Below are positions 20,553-29,860 of a stretch of 64,000 nt of DNA, piece by piece. Source of the DNA: Afipia sp. Root123D2 (GTDB lineage: Bacteria; Pseudomonadota; Alphaproteobacteria; Rhizobiales; Xanthobacteraceae); assembly GCF_001425835.1 (NCBI RefSeq), contig NZ_LMDP01000001.1, forward strand, positions 1,669,838 to 1,733,837. The letters run 5' to 3'. Made by a program: the position numbers and the translations under genes. The stretch's first letter is position 1; the number at the start of each line of letters is the position of its first letter. The notes beneath the pieces are model-generated. The model had not been told where the DNA came from. It was given only the letters and a program-made list of their open reading frames with translations, and did not search any database.

Positions 20553-20586
20553 GAAAAACAAAACCCCCCGGCGACACGCCGGGGGA
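20553..20586 (-). terminator. Rho-independent terminator of the cold-shock gene
   Basis: On the minus strand a perfect 9-bp stem (CCCCCGGCG with CGCCGGGGG, three-base loop) at 20565-20585 is followed by TTTTGTTTTT. It lies about 40 bases after the cold-shock stop codon, and the sugar dehydrogenase promoter must lie to its left. Confidence 0.9.
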
Positions 20587-20625
20587 GACAATACTTGAAC
20601 GAACCAATGCGGCCGCTTGACGAAC

Positions 20626-20829
20626 TCACGAGACCTTCAAATTCTCGGCGGACGCCTTGCCGCGATTTTCAACGAGTTCGTATTCCACGGTCTGGTTCTC
20701 GTTCAGGGTGGTGAGCCCGGCACGCTCGACCGCCGAGATATGGACGAACACGTCCTTATCGCCGACAGCGGGCTTGATGAACCCATAACCCTTGGTTGGG
20801 TTGAACCACTTGACGGTGCCTTTTGCCAC
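20626..20829 (-). CDS. CspA-family cold-shock protein
   Basis: The 67-residue single cold-shock domain binds single-stranded RNA or DNA. RNP1 is visible as KGYGFIKP and RNP2 as DVFVHISAVE. The GTG start at 20829 follows AGGAGA at a 6-base spacing and gives the standard AKGTVKWFNPTKGYG beginning. An in-frame extension to 20868 has no family match. A terminator lies directly downstream, so it is a monocistronic gene. The upstream interval to the autotransporter gene is 314 bases and could hold a long mRNA leader, as in many cold-shock genes. Confidence 0.95.
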   Translation of the reverse strand: MAKGTVKWFNPTKGYGFIKPAVGDKDVFVHISAVERAGLTTLNENQTVEYELVENRGKASAENLKVS

Positions 20830-21143
20830 GTCTGTCTCCTGATCTAGATACAAAAAAGACGCGGCCACGCTTCACGCGTGCCACGCCACAAGCGGGCTTT
20901 AAGATGTCTGCCAGAGTTCTCGATTCCGAAACGCACAGTCGAACGGCCTAAATCCGATTGTAGGACAATCCCAACATGAAAAAACGGGCTTAGCAAGGCA
21001 AAGATGCCCGCATTGGGCATGTGGCACCGCGACCACAGCGCGCACCAATGACCATGCCGTGCAGTGCGAAAGCGTTGACGGCGCGCCGCGCTTCAAGCCA
21101 AATCGGCTTTGAAATATTTGATTTTTTACTTTCGGAATGCGCG
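20830..21143. promoter_or_regulatory. Divergent control region between csp and the autotransporter gene
   Basis: No gene is visible in these 314 bases. They contain a small perfect hairpin GATTGT-AGG-ACAATC near 20956-20970, a TACAAT on the minus strand at 20957-20962 that could be a -10 element for the cold-shock gene, and another stem ATGCCC/GGGCAT at 21004-21020. On the plus side TTGACG at 21075-21080 could be a -35 element, without a convincing -10. Confidence 0.35.
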
Positions 21144-22253
21144 ATGACGGGATTGCGGCTCAACGTCGGACGTCGGATCGTGCCATTTCTGATTGGTGCG
21201 ATCGCGATCATGGTCGTCGCCTTCGCCCCGTCGCTTGCACAGGCTCAGGGCGGACCGCCGCCGCCGACTCCCACCCCCATCCCGTTTCCAAATCTGACCG
21301 ACAACACCGTGCAACTCTCCGTGGGCGCCGCGCAACTGGACATCGGCAGCAACTTCCTCCAGCGCCTCGGACGTCAGGCAACATGGGGTTACGCCCAGCG
21401 CGACAACGCGGCCGGCGGCGGTGCCTCAGAGAGCGCCGAAGCGCCGCGCTATCGCACATGGGTCGAAGGTTACGGCAATAAGTCGCGCACCGACGCCCAA
21501 GGCACGTTCGTCGGCGACAAGCGGCGAACATGGGGCGGCGTCGCGGGTCTGGGAATGACGCTCGCGCCCGGCTTCACCGCCGGCGTTTCAGTGGATCAAA
21601 GCCGCACCAAGATCGATGCGCCGCTGGCGCTGCAGACGGCAACGCTCGATCTCACGCAGATCGGAATCAACGCCGCCTATACCAATGGCCCATGGACGTT
21701 GGCGTTCGCCGCGATCCACGGCTTCGCCTCGATCCATTCAAACCGGTCGACCACAGGAGGTCCCGCGTTGTCGGGTTATGACGGGCGCGTCGACGGTGCT
21801 CTCGTCGAACTCAGCTACTATCAGGCCTTCGGACAAAGCCGCGTCGTGCCCAAGCTCGGACTAGAATACGTCGTCTCGCATACCGACGCCTTTCAGGAAA
21901 TCGGGGGATTGAATCCGGTGAACGTGGCCGATGCGCATGGCGAACGCGCGCGAGTCATGGCAGGAGCCGAAGTTGGGCACTACTGGATCGTCGGGCAGCA
22001 GATTTTCGATGTGTCCGCCTACGGCAAATTCGTCGACAACTTCTCGCAGAACATCAGCACCGTTCAAGTCAGTCTCGCCGGCAACAGCATTGCCGTACAG
22101 GGCATCCGCGAGAGCACGTATGGCGCGGATGCCGGTGCGAACATGTCATGGATCATGAGCCGCAACGCGCGGCTCTATGCCAACTTTGACGGCAAGTTCC
22201 GCGACGGTTTCAACTCGCACCAAGGCACGGTCGGTCTTGAAGTGAAATGGTGA
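21144..22253 (+). CDS. Autotransporter-type outer-membrane beta-barrel protein
   Basis: The 369-residue protein has a signal peptide (LIGAIAIMVVAFAPSLAQAQ), a short Pro-rich linker, about 60 residues of mature N-terminus, and then an autotransporter-like barrel of roughly 270 residues with alternating hydrophobic strands (RYRTWVEGYGNKSRTD, GVAGLGMTLAPGFTAGVSVD). It ends in LEVKW, a typical terminal aromatic signature for BAM recognition. There is essentially no passenger domain, so it may be a small porin-like or adhesin-anchoring barrel rather than a secreting autotransporter. ATG 21144 is chosen for the signal. The fold is likely and the role unknown. Confidence 0.75.
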   Translation: MTGLRLNVGRRIVPFLIGAIAIMVVAFAPSLAQAQGGPPPPTPTPIPFPNLTDNTVQLSVGAAQLDIGSNFLQRLGRQATWGYAQRDNAAGGGASESAEAPRYRTWVEGYGNKSRTDAQGTFVGDKRRTWGGVAGLGMTLAPGFTAGVSVDQSRTKIDAPLALQTATLDLTQIGINAAYTNGPWTLAFAAIHGFASIHSNRSTTGGPALSGYDGRVDGALVELSYYQAFGQSRVVPKLGLEYVVSHTDAFQEIGGLNPVNVADAHGERARVMAGAEVGHYWIVGQQIFDVSAYGKFVDNFSQNISTVQVSLAGNSIAVQGIRESTYGADAGANMSWIMSRNARLYANFDGKFRDGFNSHQGTVGLEVKW

Positions 22254-22268
22254 AGAGGCCGGCAGCAT

Positions 22269-23105
22269 TCAGGCGCTGACCGGCTTCGCCTCCTCCGCAA
22301 GCGCGCGGCGGCGCCAATACGATCCGAGGATCAGCACCACGACGACGCCGAGCACGGCCATCGTGAACTCGCCGATATTTCCGCCGATCCCGAGATGGTT
22401 CGCAAATCCGAACATCGACGATGTCGCGTCGAGATTGATCGAGATCTGACCGTCAAGGAACCGCTGGATAAGCGGATGAACGGCGGGATCGGTGGCGATC
22501 ACCTCGCCGGCGATCCACCCCAGCAAGGCCGCGCCAAGCCAGACCAGAATCGGGAGGCGATCGAGCACCGCCATGATGAGCGCAGCTCCCGCGACGATCA
22601 GCGGCACGCTGATGACGAGGCTGAGGATCAGCAGCACGACGCTGCCGTTGGCCGCGGCCGCGACGGCGATGACGTTGTCGAGACTCATGACGATATCCGC
22701 AACCGCAACAATCCGCACGGCCGCCCACAAATGTGACGCCGCCTTGACGCCGTCCTCGTCATGGTTTTCCGGCACCAGCAGCTTGGCCGCGATCACGAGC
22801 AACGCGAGGCCGCCGATCAGCTTGAGATACGGCAACTCCAGGAGCGTGGCGACGATGCCGGTGAAGATAATCCGCAGCAGCACCGCGACCGCGGCGCCAA
22901 GGACCATGCCCCAGACCCGCTGACGCGGCTCCAGACCACGGCATGCCAGCGCGATCACCAGCGCGTTGTCGCCGGACAGCAGAACGTTGATCCAGATGAT
23001 CTTGGTCAGCGCGACCCAGAATTGCGGCTCGTGGATTTCGGTCTGGAACTGGGTAAAGACCCCGCCAATGGTCGCGGGATCGAAAAGGTGCATCAGCCAG
23101 TCCAC
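22269..23105 (-). CDS. TerC family integral membrane protein
   Basis: This 278-residue protein has seven or so hydrophobic segments and the two acidic TerC motifs: INVLLSGDNALVIALA and ADIVMSLDNVIAVAAAANG. TerC proteins are linked to metal ion (often manganese) export and to tellurium resistance. No ter gene cluster is nearby, so a general metal-homeostasis role is more likely. The gene is convergent with the autotransporter gene. I see no recognisable manganese riboswitch upstream. Confidence 0.9.
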   Translation of the reverse strand: MDWLMHLFDPATIGGVFTQFQTEIHEPQFWVALTKIIWINVLLSGDNALVIALACRGLEPRQRVWGMVLGAAVAVLLRIIFTGIVATLLELPYLKLIGGLALLVIAAKLLVPENHDEDGVKAASHLWAAVRIVAVADIVMSLDNVIAVAAAANGSVVLLILSLVISVPLIVAGAALIMAVLDRLPILVWLGAALLGWIAGEVIATDPAVHPLIQRFLDGQISINLDATSSMFGFANHLGIGGNIGEFTMAVLGVVVVLILGSYWRRRALAEEAKPVSA

Positions 23106-23213
23106 GATCGTCTCCCCATACGACGAGGCTTCATCGCCTGCTTACGCAGGCAATCGCCCGTGACCCTTGTATACCGTATACCTAGCCAGTCACGAACGAA
23201 AGCAACTTCTTTC

Positions 23214-23233
23214 CACAGGCCTTGCGGCCTGTG
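23214..23233 (-). terminator. Hairpin after ndk
   Basis: A perfect 8-bp stem, CACAGGCC with GGCCTGTG around a TTGC loop, lies 7 bases after the ndk stop. It has no clear U-tract, so it may stabilise the 3' end rather than terminate alone. Confidence 0.5.
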
Positions 23234-23239
23234 ACCGGG

Positions 23240-23662
23240 CTAGCCGACGATTTCGTTGCCTGAGAAAAACTGAGCAATTTCAATGGCTGCGGTTTCAGCG
23301 GCATCCGATCCATGGACCGAGTTCTCCCCGATCGACTTCGCATGAACCTTGCGAATGGTGCCGTCAGCCGCCTTCGACGGATCGGTCGCGCCCATCACGT
23401 CACGATACTTCGCGATGGCGTTGTCGCCTTCCAGCACCTGCACCACGACCGGCGCGGAGATCATGAAATCCACCAACTCGCCGAAGAACGGCCGTGCCTT
23501 GTGGACGGCATAAAAGGTTTCGGCCTGAGCGCGGGTCATCTGGATGCGTTTCTGCGCAACGATGCGAAGTCCCGCCTTTTCAATGATGGCGTTGACGGCA
23601 CCGGTCAGATTGCGCGCGGTCGCGTCCGGCTTGATAATCGAAAAGGTGCGCTCAATCGCCAT
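23240..23662 (-). CDS. ndk: Nucleoside-diphosphate kinase
   Basis: The 140-residue enzyme balances nucleoside triphosphate pools using a phospho-histidine intermediate. The active-site His is in [25 protein letters not shown] and [11 protein letters not shown] are standard NDK motifs, and the length is exactly that of the bacterial family. It starts at ATG 23662, with a GGAC 7 bases upstream. Confidence 0.98.
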   Translation of the reverse strand: MAIERTFSIIKPDATARNLTGAVNAIIEKAGLRIVAQKRIQMTRAQAETFYAVHKARPFFGELVDFMISAPVVVQVLEGDNAIAKYRDVMGATDPSKAADGTIRKVHAKSIGENSVHGSDAAETAAIEIAQFFSGNEIVG

Positions 23663-23968
23663 GATTTGTCCTTGAATAACAGTGTTGGGAAGGTGCCGGC
23701 GCTTATAGCGGCGTCATTGCCGGACAGCAAGCGGCCGGGCGAAGCCAAGTCAGGCACCGCAACCGTGCACGCGGATCACGAGAGATCTCGGCCAGCCAAT
23801 ATTACCACGATTTCATCGACATGAACGCGGTCTGAAGGCCGCATCGGGTCCTTGTTCACGTTGCCCTGCTAGCCTTTTCACCATCGCAACGATGGAAGAT
23901 CGCGGGTAACGCCCTTCCGAAGATCACCCAATCGAACGGCGCTTTGGCGTCATTGAAGGGAGAGATCC
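23663..23968. other. Intergenic region between ndk and the His-rich gene
   Basis: No gene is supported in these 306 bases. They must hold the divergent promoters of ndk and the His/Gly-rich gene. A perfect small hairpin CCATCG-CAA-CGATGG lies at 23881-23895, and AGGGAGAG just before 23969 is the ribosome site of the downstream gene. Confidence 0.5.
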
Positions 23969-24277
23969 ATGTTACGCAAATTCGCACTCGGACTGGTCGC
24001 CGCTATCGCAGTTGTCGGCGCGACCGCGTCGATGCCGACCGCAGCATCGGCACGCGGCGGACATCACGGTGGTGGACATCATGGTGGCCGGCATGGCGGT
24101 GGACATCATGGCGGCTGGCATCACGGACATCATGGCGGCTGGCATCACGGACATCATCGCGGCTGGGGTCCACGCTTCTATGTCGGCGGCCCGGCCTATT
24201 ATGGTGGTTGCTACGTCCGCCGGCGGGTTCCGACGCCATGGGGCCCGCGCTGGCGCACAGTGAACCGCTGCTACTGA
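23969..24277 (+). CDS. Secreted His/Gly-rich small protein
   Basis: This 102-residue protein begins with a clear signal peptide (FALGLVAAIAVVGATASM) cleaved near AASARG. The mature part has many HHGG, HGGW and GWHHGHH units (about residues 31-67), then an aromatic/Arg tail (VRRRVPTPWGPRWRTVNRCY). His-rich repeats often bind nickel, copper or zinc, so periplasmic metal binding is a reasonable guess, but it is only inferred. A ribosome site AGGGAG precedes ATG 23969. A 24-base unit is duplicated inside the gene. A terminator follows. Confidence 0.85.
   Translation: MLRKFALGLVAAIAVVGATASMPTAASARGGHHGGGHHGGRHGGGHHGGWHHGHHGGWHHGHHRGWGPRFYVGGPAYYGGCYVRRRVPTPWGPRWRTVNRCY
24101..24166 (+). repeat. 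24-base tandem repeat inside the His/Gly-rich gene
   Basis: A 24-base unit beginning GGACATCATGGCGGCTGG occurs as two identical copies (24101-24124 and 24125-24148), followed by a partial third with one change (24149-24166). Each unit encodes eight residues of the HHGGW type. Being a multiple of three, it can expand or contract without breaking the frame. Confidence 0.85.
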
Positions 24278-24306
24278 CCACCGACCGATCCTGTTGAACA
24301 ATGTTG

Positions 24307-24338
24307 TCCCGGTCGCGCGAGCGGCCGGGATTTCATTT
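24307..24338 (+). terminator. Rho-independent terminator after the His/Gly-rich gene
   Basis: A 10-bp stem, TCCCGGTCGC with GCGGCCGGGA (one G-U pair, GCGA loop), at 24307-24330 is followed by TTTCATTT, about 30 bases after the stop codon. Confidence 0.85.
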
Positions 24339-24482
24339 GGCCGCAGGGCGTTCCCGGTTCCGACAAATAAAAATTTACGGAAAACACACCATCAAATTTG
24401 AACGGACGAAACGTTTCTTTCGACCATCGCTTGAACATGTATGATCGTTTTTAAGCGAATTGAATTGAAACGGATGGTGACC

Positions 24483-24701
24483 ATGCCGAATCGAATCAAT
24501 GCTGAAGCCCTGCAAATGGATCACCGAACGAGCGCTGCCGTCTGCGATGGCATCGGCGAGCGCTTGCGCGAGATCATGAAGCCGGCCGCGAACGAACTGC
24601 CGCCTCGCCTCCAGGAATTGATGGAACGCCTGCGACAGGTCGATGACATCGACGCACCCTCGATCGTCCCGTCGCTCGACACCGCCCTGGGTGCTCATTG
24701 A
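24483..24701 (+). CDS. Small NepR-like hypothetical protein
   Basis: A 72-residue acidic protein (from ATG 24483; in-frame ATGs at 24474 and 24441 are alternatives). Its middle part, GIGERLREIM followed by ELPPRLQELMERLRQ, resembles the IGxxLRxx...PxRxxxLLxxL helix pair of NepR anti-sigma factors, which bind ECF sigma EcfG in the alphaproteobacterial general stress response. No ecfG or phyR gene is adjacent, so the similarity may be chance or mark a NepR paralogue. It lies 90 bases before the ABC-F gene. Confidence 0.5.
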   Translation: MPNRINAEALQMDHRTSAAVCDGIGERLREIMKPAANELPPRLQELMERLRQVDDIDAPSIVPSLDTALGAH

Positions 24702-24790
24702 TCTGCCAAAGGCTGAAAATCGCGTCACCGAGGCGCAATTTAGAACTTTAACGGGTTGCCTTTGGCGGTCGCTCCGGTGAAAACCCGGCC

Positions 24791-26653
24791 ATGCTTTCCA
24801 TCAACGATATTTCGGTCCGAATCGCCGGACGTCTGCTGATCGACCACAGCACGGTGCAGATCACGCCCGGTGCACGCGTCGGCTTTGTCGGCCGCAACGG
24901 CGTCGGCAAATCGACGCTGTTCCATGCGATCCGCGGCGAACTGCCGACCGAAACCGGTTCGATCGCGGTTCCACCGCGCTGGCGCGTCGGCAGTCTCGCG
25001 CAGGAAGCGCCGGACGGCCCCGAAAGCCTGATCTCGGTCGTGCTCAAGGCGGACCTTGAGCGGCACGCCCTGCTCGAGGAAGCCGAAACCGCTCACGATC
25101 CTCATCGCATCGCCGAAATCCAGACCCGCCTCGTCGACATCGACGCGCATTCCGCACCGGCCCGCGCTGCCGCCATTCTGAGCGGCCTCGGCTTCTCGAC
25201 TGCCGATCAGGCGCGCGCCTGTCAGGAATTTTCCGGCGGCTGGCGGATGCGCGTCGCGCTGGCGGCGACGCTGTTCGCAGCGCCCGATCTTCTGCTGCTC
25301 GACGAGCCGACCAACTATCTCGACCTCGAAGGCACGCTGTGGCTCGAGGATCATCTGGCCAACTATCCGCGCACCGTCATCGTCATCAGCCATGACCGCG
25401 ACCTGCTCGACACGTCGGTGGATCAGATCCTGCATCTCGATCGCGGCAAGCTGACACTCTACAAGGGCACCTATTCGTCGTTCGAGGAGCAGCGCGCCAC
25501 CCGCGAAATGCTCGACGCAAAGCATGCCAAACGGCAGGCCGAGGAGCGCAAGCGCCTGCAGGACTTCGTCGACCGCTTCAAGGCCAAGGCCTCGAAAGCA
25601 CGTCAGGCACAATCGCGCGTGAAGATGCTCGAACGAATGAAGCCGGTCACGGCGCTGGTGACGCAGGACGTGCGCGAGATCACGTTTCCCGAACCGGAGA
25701 AACTGCTGTCGCCGCCGATCATCGCGCTCGATAATGTCTCGGTCGGTTACGATCCGGCGAAGCCAGTGCTCAACCGCGTCACCCTGCGCATCGACAACGA
25801 CGATCGCATCGCATTGCTCGGCGCCAACGGCAACGGCAAATCGACGCTGGTCAAACTGCTGGCAGGAAAACTGTCGCCGTTTTCCGGCAAGATCATGCGC
25901 GCCGACAAATTGTCGGTCGGCTATTTCGCCCAGCATCAGACCGACGAACTCGATCTCGACGGCTCATCCTACGATCACCTCCGCAGGCTGATGCCCGATG
26001 CGCCGGAAAGCAAAGTCCGCGCCCGCGTCGGCGCCATCGGGTTTTCCGGAAAGGCCGGCGACACCACGGTGCGAAGCCTGTCGGGTGGCGAGAAGGCACG
26101 GCTTCTGCTCGGGCTCGCGACCTTCCATGGCCCAAATATGATCATTCTCGACGAGCCGACCAACCATCTCGACATCGACAGCCGCGCGGCGCTCGCCGAA
26201 GCCATCAACGACTATCCCGGCGCGATCATCATGGTTTCGCACGACCGCTATTTGATCGAGGCTTGCGCCGATCAGCTCTGGGTGGTCGCCGATCATGCGG
26301 TCACGCCCTACGACGGCGATCTCGACGATTATCGCCGGTCAGTCCTTACGACGCGCGGTATCCGCAGTTCCGGCCGCGACCGGGACAACAGCCGCGACAA
26401 ACCCCAACGGGCCAAAGGCGAGAAGCGCACGCCGCTCAAGCTGAAGATTACGGAAGCCGAAACGGAGATCGCACGGATCACCGGGATCATCGCCAAGATC
26501 GACACCGCGCTCGCGCTGCCCGACCTATTTACCCGTGATCCGAAACAGGCCGCACAATTGAGCAAGGCACGCGCCGCCGCGGCCGCTGCGCTCGAACGTG
26601 CCGAGGAGAATTGGCTCGAGGCCAGTTCATCCTATGATCAGGCCGCCGGCTGA
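24791..26653 (+). CDS. ABC-F family ATPase
   Basis: This 620-residue protein has two ABC domains with no membrane segments. The first holds GRNGVGKSTLF and LLLDEPTNYLDLEGTLWLEDHL, the second GANGNGKSTLVKLL and LSGGEKARLLLGLATF. Between them is the charged linker typical of ABC-F, and the C-terminus has a coiled-coil tail. ABC-F proteins act on ribosomes, either in translation quality control or antibiotic protection. The long C-terminal helix and high similarity to housekeeping members suggest a Uup/YheS-like role. ATG 24791 fits the family start. Confidence 0.92.
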   Translation: MLSINDISVRIAGRLLIDHSTVQITPGARVGFVGRNGVGKSTLFHAIRGELPTETGSIAVPPRWRVGSLAQEAPDGPESLISVVLKADLERHALLEEAETAHDPHRIAEIQTRLVDIDAHSAPARAAAILSGLGFSTADQARACQEFSGGWRMRVALAATLFAAPDLLLLDEPTNYLDLEGTLWLEDHLANYPRTVIVISHDRDLLDTSVDQILHLDRGKLTLYKGTYSSFEEQRATREMLDAKHAKRQAEERKRLQDFVDRFKAKASKARQAQSRVKMLERMKPVTALVTQDVREITFPEPEKLLSPPIIALDNVSVGYDPAKPVLNRVTLRIDNDDRIALLGANGNGKSTLVKLLAGKLSPFSGKIMRADKLSVGYFAQHQTDELDLDGSSYDHLRRLMPDAPESKVRARVGAIGFSGKAGDTTVRSLSGGEKARLLLGLATFHGPNMIILDEPTNHLDIDSRAALAEAINDYPGAIIMVSHDRYLIEACADQLWVVADHAVTPYDGDLDDYRRSVLTTRGIRSSGRDRDNSRDKPQRAKGEKRTPLKLKITEAETEIARITGIIAKIDTALALPDLFTRDPKQAAQLSKARAAAAAALERAEENWLEASSSYDQAAG

Positions 26654-26689
26654 GGTTTCGCCGAACAGGTCGAAGACGTGTCAGCCCGG

Positions 26690-27259
26690 TTAGTGCTTCT
26701 TGGATCGTGAGGACCGCATCGGCTTCACCGGCTCAGGCGTCGCTGCGCGTTCGATCGAGGACAGCCGCCCCGCGGTGAAAGTATAAATGCCTGGCCGCGG
26801 TCCATGCAGATAGGTCAGCACCGCCAGACGATCGCCACGCTGATTGTTCGACAGGTTGACATTGTCAGGCGAGCCGAGGGCACGGGCCACGTCACATTCG
26901 GGATGTCCAAGCGCGACCGCGCCCGTCGGCTGCGCCGGTTGTGCGTCACCTTGCTTGGTATCCTGCAAGGCATTGGCGTCGGCGGGGGCGCCCTGCGGCG
27001 TCATTCCCGGACAAGCACCATCCGCTGAGATCAAGTCATTCTGAGAGACCGGCTTGTCGACGCTGAGCGGCGGCGTTTCGATCGAGAGCGATCGTCCGCC
27101 AAACATTCTGCCCGGGCGTGAGAACCATTCCTGATCTTTAATCGAAAAATCACTGATGCTGCCGCAACCGGCAATCGCCGGAGCGAGCAACAGCATCACC
27201 AGAATCCCCTTCGGGGCGAATTTTCTGCGATCGACCGTCAAATCATATTCCCACACCAA
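26690..27259 (-). CDS. Putative lipoprotein of unknown function
   Basis: The protein is up to 189 residues and has a charged n-region (VDRRKFAPKG), a hydrophobic segment (ILVMLLLAPA) and a lipobox IAGC followed by GSISDF. The mature part is Pro/Ser/Asp-rich with CPGMTPQGAP and a block GDRLAVLTYLHGPRPGIYTF that resembles lipoprotein SmpA/OmlA-like segments, though not clearly enough to assign. The start could be TTG 27259, GTG 27256 or TTG 27241; the last has a GGGA upstream. Its function is unknown. It lies downstream of holC on the same strand but 246 bases away. Confidence 0.7.
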   Translation of the reverse strand: MVWEYDLTVDRRKFAPKGILVMLLLAPAIAGCGSISDFSIKDQEWFSRPGRMFGGRSLSIETPPLSVDKPVSQNDLISADGACPGMTPQGAPADANALQDTKQGDAQPAQPTGAVALGHPECDVARALGSPDNVNLSNNQRGDRLAVLTYLHGPRPGIYTFTAGRLSSIERAATPEPVKPMRSSRSKKH

Positions 27260-27505
27260 CTCGACGCCATCGCGACAAAACGGGACCTCGTTCTGTTGCG
27301 ATAATTGCGTCCACCCAAATACTTAGGGCCTTTGCCTCAACCGATTTCCGCTCATCGATTCAAGCGCGGTTGCGGCACGGGAATCCCCATTCCCCACGAA
27401 ATCTGCCCTGTCAGCTTTCCCAACATCTATTTGCGGCACCACGGTGGCTGGGGGCAAGCCCGGCAACCTTAATTCGCGGTTATCATTAATCCAAACCGCC
27501 AGAGC

Positions 27506-27958
27506 CTAATCGAGGCGCTGCCACCTGCCGCGCTCATCGGCCTGCCAGTACGTGAGATCAAAGCCACGCGCCTTGCTGTCAGTCCATGCGGCACGTGCGG
27601 CCTGCCGGGCATCGTCGTCATCGCCGTTGAAGATCAGCACGACGCGTTCGTAGGCGGTGCAGTCGACCGGTAGCGGAGCGCCGTCGACAAGAAATCGCAC
27701 CGACGAACTGTTCGGATTGTCGTCGTTCACCGTCAGCACGACCGGTTGATCGGCGGCATCGCCTTCACGCCAGGTTCCGTGCGGCAAAAAGGAATCGTCG
27801 CTATAGGTCCACAGGTGCGCATCGAGCGCGTCGGCCCGCTCCTCGGATCCCGCCTGCACCACGACGCGCCAGCCGCGTTCGAGCGACTTCTCAAGCAGCG
27901 GCGGCAACACGTTCTCAATCGACATGTTCTGCAGATGATAGAACAGGATTTCCGTCAT
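27506..27958 (-). CDS. holC: DNA polymerase III chi subunit
   Basis: The 150-residue protein starts TEILFYHLQNMSIENVLPPLLEKSLERGWR, the usual chi beginning, and includes ADALDAHLWTYSDDSFLPHG and RVVLIFNGDD. Chi links single-stranded DNA-binding protein to the clamp-loader. Its frame remains open far upstream within pepA, but ATG 27958 is the family start. It lies 55 bases after the pepA stop on the same strand. The pepA-holC pairing is common in proteobacteria. Confidence 0.92.
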   Translation of the reverse strand: MTEILFYHLQNMSIENVLPPLLEKSLERGWRVVVQAGSEERADALDAHLWTYSDDSFLPHGTWREGDAADQPVVLTVNDDNPNSSSVRFLVDGAPLPVDCTAYERVVLIFNGDDDDARQAARAAWTDSKARGFDLTYWQADERGRWQRLD

Positions 27959-28013
27959 CGCACCGCCCGTCATCCGACGCGGCCGGCGCAGGAGCGCCAG
28001 CCGCTGTTGGTTT

Positions 28014-29513
28014 TCATCGCTTCGCCTCGTAGTGATCGGCCACGAGCTGATCGAGCAGTCGCACGCCGTAACCCGAACCCCAGCTCGTGTTGATTTCCGT
28101 GGAAGGCGCACCCATCGCGGTACCGGCGATGTCGAGATGCGCCCACGGCGTCTCGTCAACGAAGCGCTGGAGGAATTGCGCCGCGGTGATCGAGCCGCCG
28201 TAGCGCGAGCCGGCGTTCTTCACGTCGGCAAATTTCGAATCCATCAGCTTGTCGTATTCCGGCCCCATCGGCAGGCGCCAGACCTTCTCGCCGGTCTCCT
28301 GCCCTGCTTCGAACAGGCGCTCCGCCAACTGGTCGTTGTTGGAGAACAGCCCGGCATGTTCGGTGCCAAGTGCCACCATGATCGCACCGGTCAGCGTCGC
28401 CAGATCGATCATGAATTTCGGCTTGTACTTCTGCGCCACATACCAAAGCACATCGGCCAGCACGAGACGGCCTTCGGCGTCGGTGTTGATGATCTCGATG
28501 GTCTGTCCTGACATCGAGGTAACGATGTCACCCGGCCGCTGGGCATTGCCGTCCGGCATGTTCTCGACGAGGCCGATAGCGCCGACGACATTCACCTTCG
28601 CCTTGCGCGCCGCCAGCGCATGCATCAGGCCGACGACGCAGGCCGCGCCGCCCATGTCGCCCTTCATGTCCTCCATGCTGCCCGACGGCTTGATGGAAAT
28701 ACCGCCGGTGTCGAAGCACACGCCCTTGCCGATGAACGACACCGGCTTGTCGCCGCGATTGCCGCCATTCCAGCGCATCACCACCATGCGGCCGTCATGG
28801 GCCGAGCCCTGCGAGACACCAAGCAGCGCGCCCATTTTCAGCTTTGTCATCGCCTTGACGTCGAGAATTTCAACCTGAACGCCGAGCTTGCGCAACTGCG
28901 CCGCGCGCTTGGCGAACTCCGCCGGATAGAGAACATTCGGGGGCTCATTGACGAGTTCGCGCGCGATCAGCACGCCGTCGACGACATGATTCGACGGCGC
29001 AAACGCCTTGCGCGCGGCGGCGACATCGGCAACCGCGATCGAAATCTGCGCCGCCAATGCCTTGTCGTCGTCCTTCTTCTTCGTCTTGTAGCGGTCGAAC
29101 TTGTAAGCGCGCAGCCTGATTCCCGCCGCGATCGCAGCGACCTGATCCGGCTTCAGCGCACCGCCTGGCAATTCCGCAATGACGGTCACGGCATCGGTGC
29201 CAGCCTTGAGCCGTCCTACCGTCGTACCACCGATCTTGATGTACTCCTCTTCCTTCAGCGACCCGCTTTTACCGGTGCCGGCCACGATCAACCGCCCGAC
29301 CTTGAGGCCTGCGGGAGCCAGAATATCCAGCGCCGACCCGCTCTTGCCCTTGAACTGGGCGGCGGCGGCAGCGCGCCTCACGGTCTCTGCAGCGGCGCCG
29401 AGCAGCTTGCGCGTCGCGGGGCCGAATTTCATCGATTCATCGGAAAAAACGACGAGGACACCGCGGGGCGTCGTTGAAAACGGGACGAAGCCGACCTTAA
29501 CGGCGTCGGTCAT
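28014..29513 (-). CDS. pepA: Leucyl aminopeptidase
   Basis: The 499-residue M17 metallopeptidase removes N-terminal residues using two metal ions. Active-site motifs are [25 protein letters not shown] (positions about 255-280 hold Asp and Lys) and [26 protein letters not shown] at ATG 29513 is preceded by GGAGG 8 bases upstream. The frame stays open to 29714, but that stretch is not family-like. It is divergent from lptF across a 347-base region and precedes holC on its strand. Confidence 0.96.
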   Translation of the reverse strand: MTDAVKVGFVPFSTTPRGVLVVFSDESMKFGPATRKLLGAAAETVRRAAAAAQFKGKSGSALDILAPAGLKVGRLIVAGTGKSGSLKEEEYIKIGGTTVGRLKAGTDAVTVIAELPGGALKPDQVAAIAAGIRLRAYKFDRYKTKKKDDDKALAAQISIAVADVAAARKAFAPSNHVVDGVLIARELVNEPPNVLYPAEFAKRAAQLRKLGVQVEILDVKAMTKLKMGALLGVSQGSAHDGRMVVMRWNGGNRGDKPVSFIGKGVCFDTGGISIKPSGSMEDMKGDMGGAACVVGLMHALAARKAKVNVVGAIGLVENMPDGNAQRPGDIVTSMSGQTIEIINTDAEGRLVLADVLWYVAQKYKPKFMIDLATLTGAIMVALGTEHAGLFSNNDQLAERLFEAGQETGEKVWRLPMGPEYDKLMDSKFADVKNAGSRYGGSITAAQFLQRFVDETPWAHLDIAGTAMGAPSTEINTSWGSGYGVRLLDQLVADHYEAKR

Positions 29514-29860
29514 GAGCAAATCCTCCAAAAACATCGCGGCATGCGCGGCAAAGGGAACAGAATCCCGGGCGGGATGGCCACTATGAACGCATCGTGCCGC
29601 TGCTGCAAAGCGCCGCACCGGCCGGACGCGCAAACGTGAATTCCCGGCCGGATTTCGTGGCTGCAAAGCCACGGCTGACGTTTTATTAACCACGCCCTGT
29701 GGGCATTTCTCCAACGGCCATTTTGTTGACCAATCAAAGGGATGCTATGAGGATAATCAATTCGCCGGCAACGTGCCGCCGCGCTCTTGGGGGATCCCTG
29801 ACGGGATCTGAGTGAGGCAGTTCGTTTCCAGGCTCTCTGGCGCTGGGATATCGCTGACCG
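29514..29860. promoter_or_regulatory. Divergent control region between pepA and lptF
   Basis: This 347-base gap should carry both promoters. On the plus strand a perfect stem CGTGGCT-GCAA-AGCCACG (29656-29673), then TTTTATT, could be a terminator-like attenuator. TTGACC occurs at about 29727. A 22-codon ATG frame with an AAGGGA site lies at 29747-29815. Nothing here proves a promoter. Confidence 0.3.

Noticed and set aside
24101-24166. Short tandem repeat that could suggest a CRISPR array
   Set aside because: Units are directly adjacent with no spacers and lie in frame in a protein gene, so they are coding repeats.
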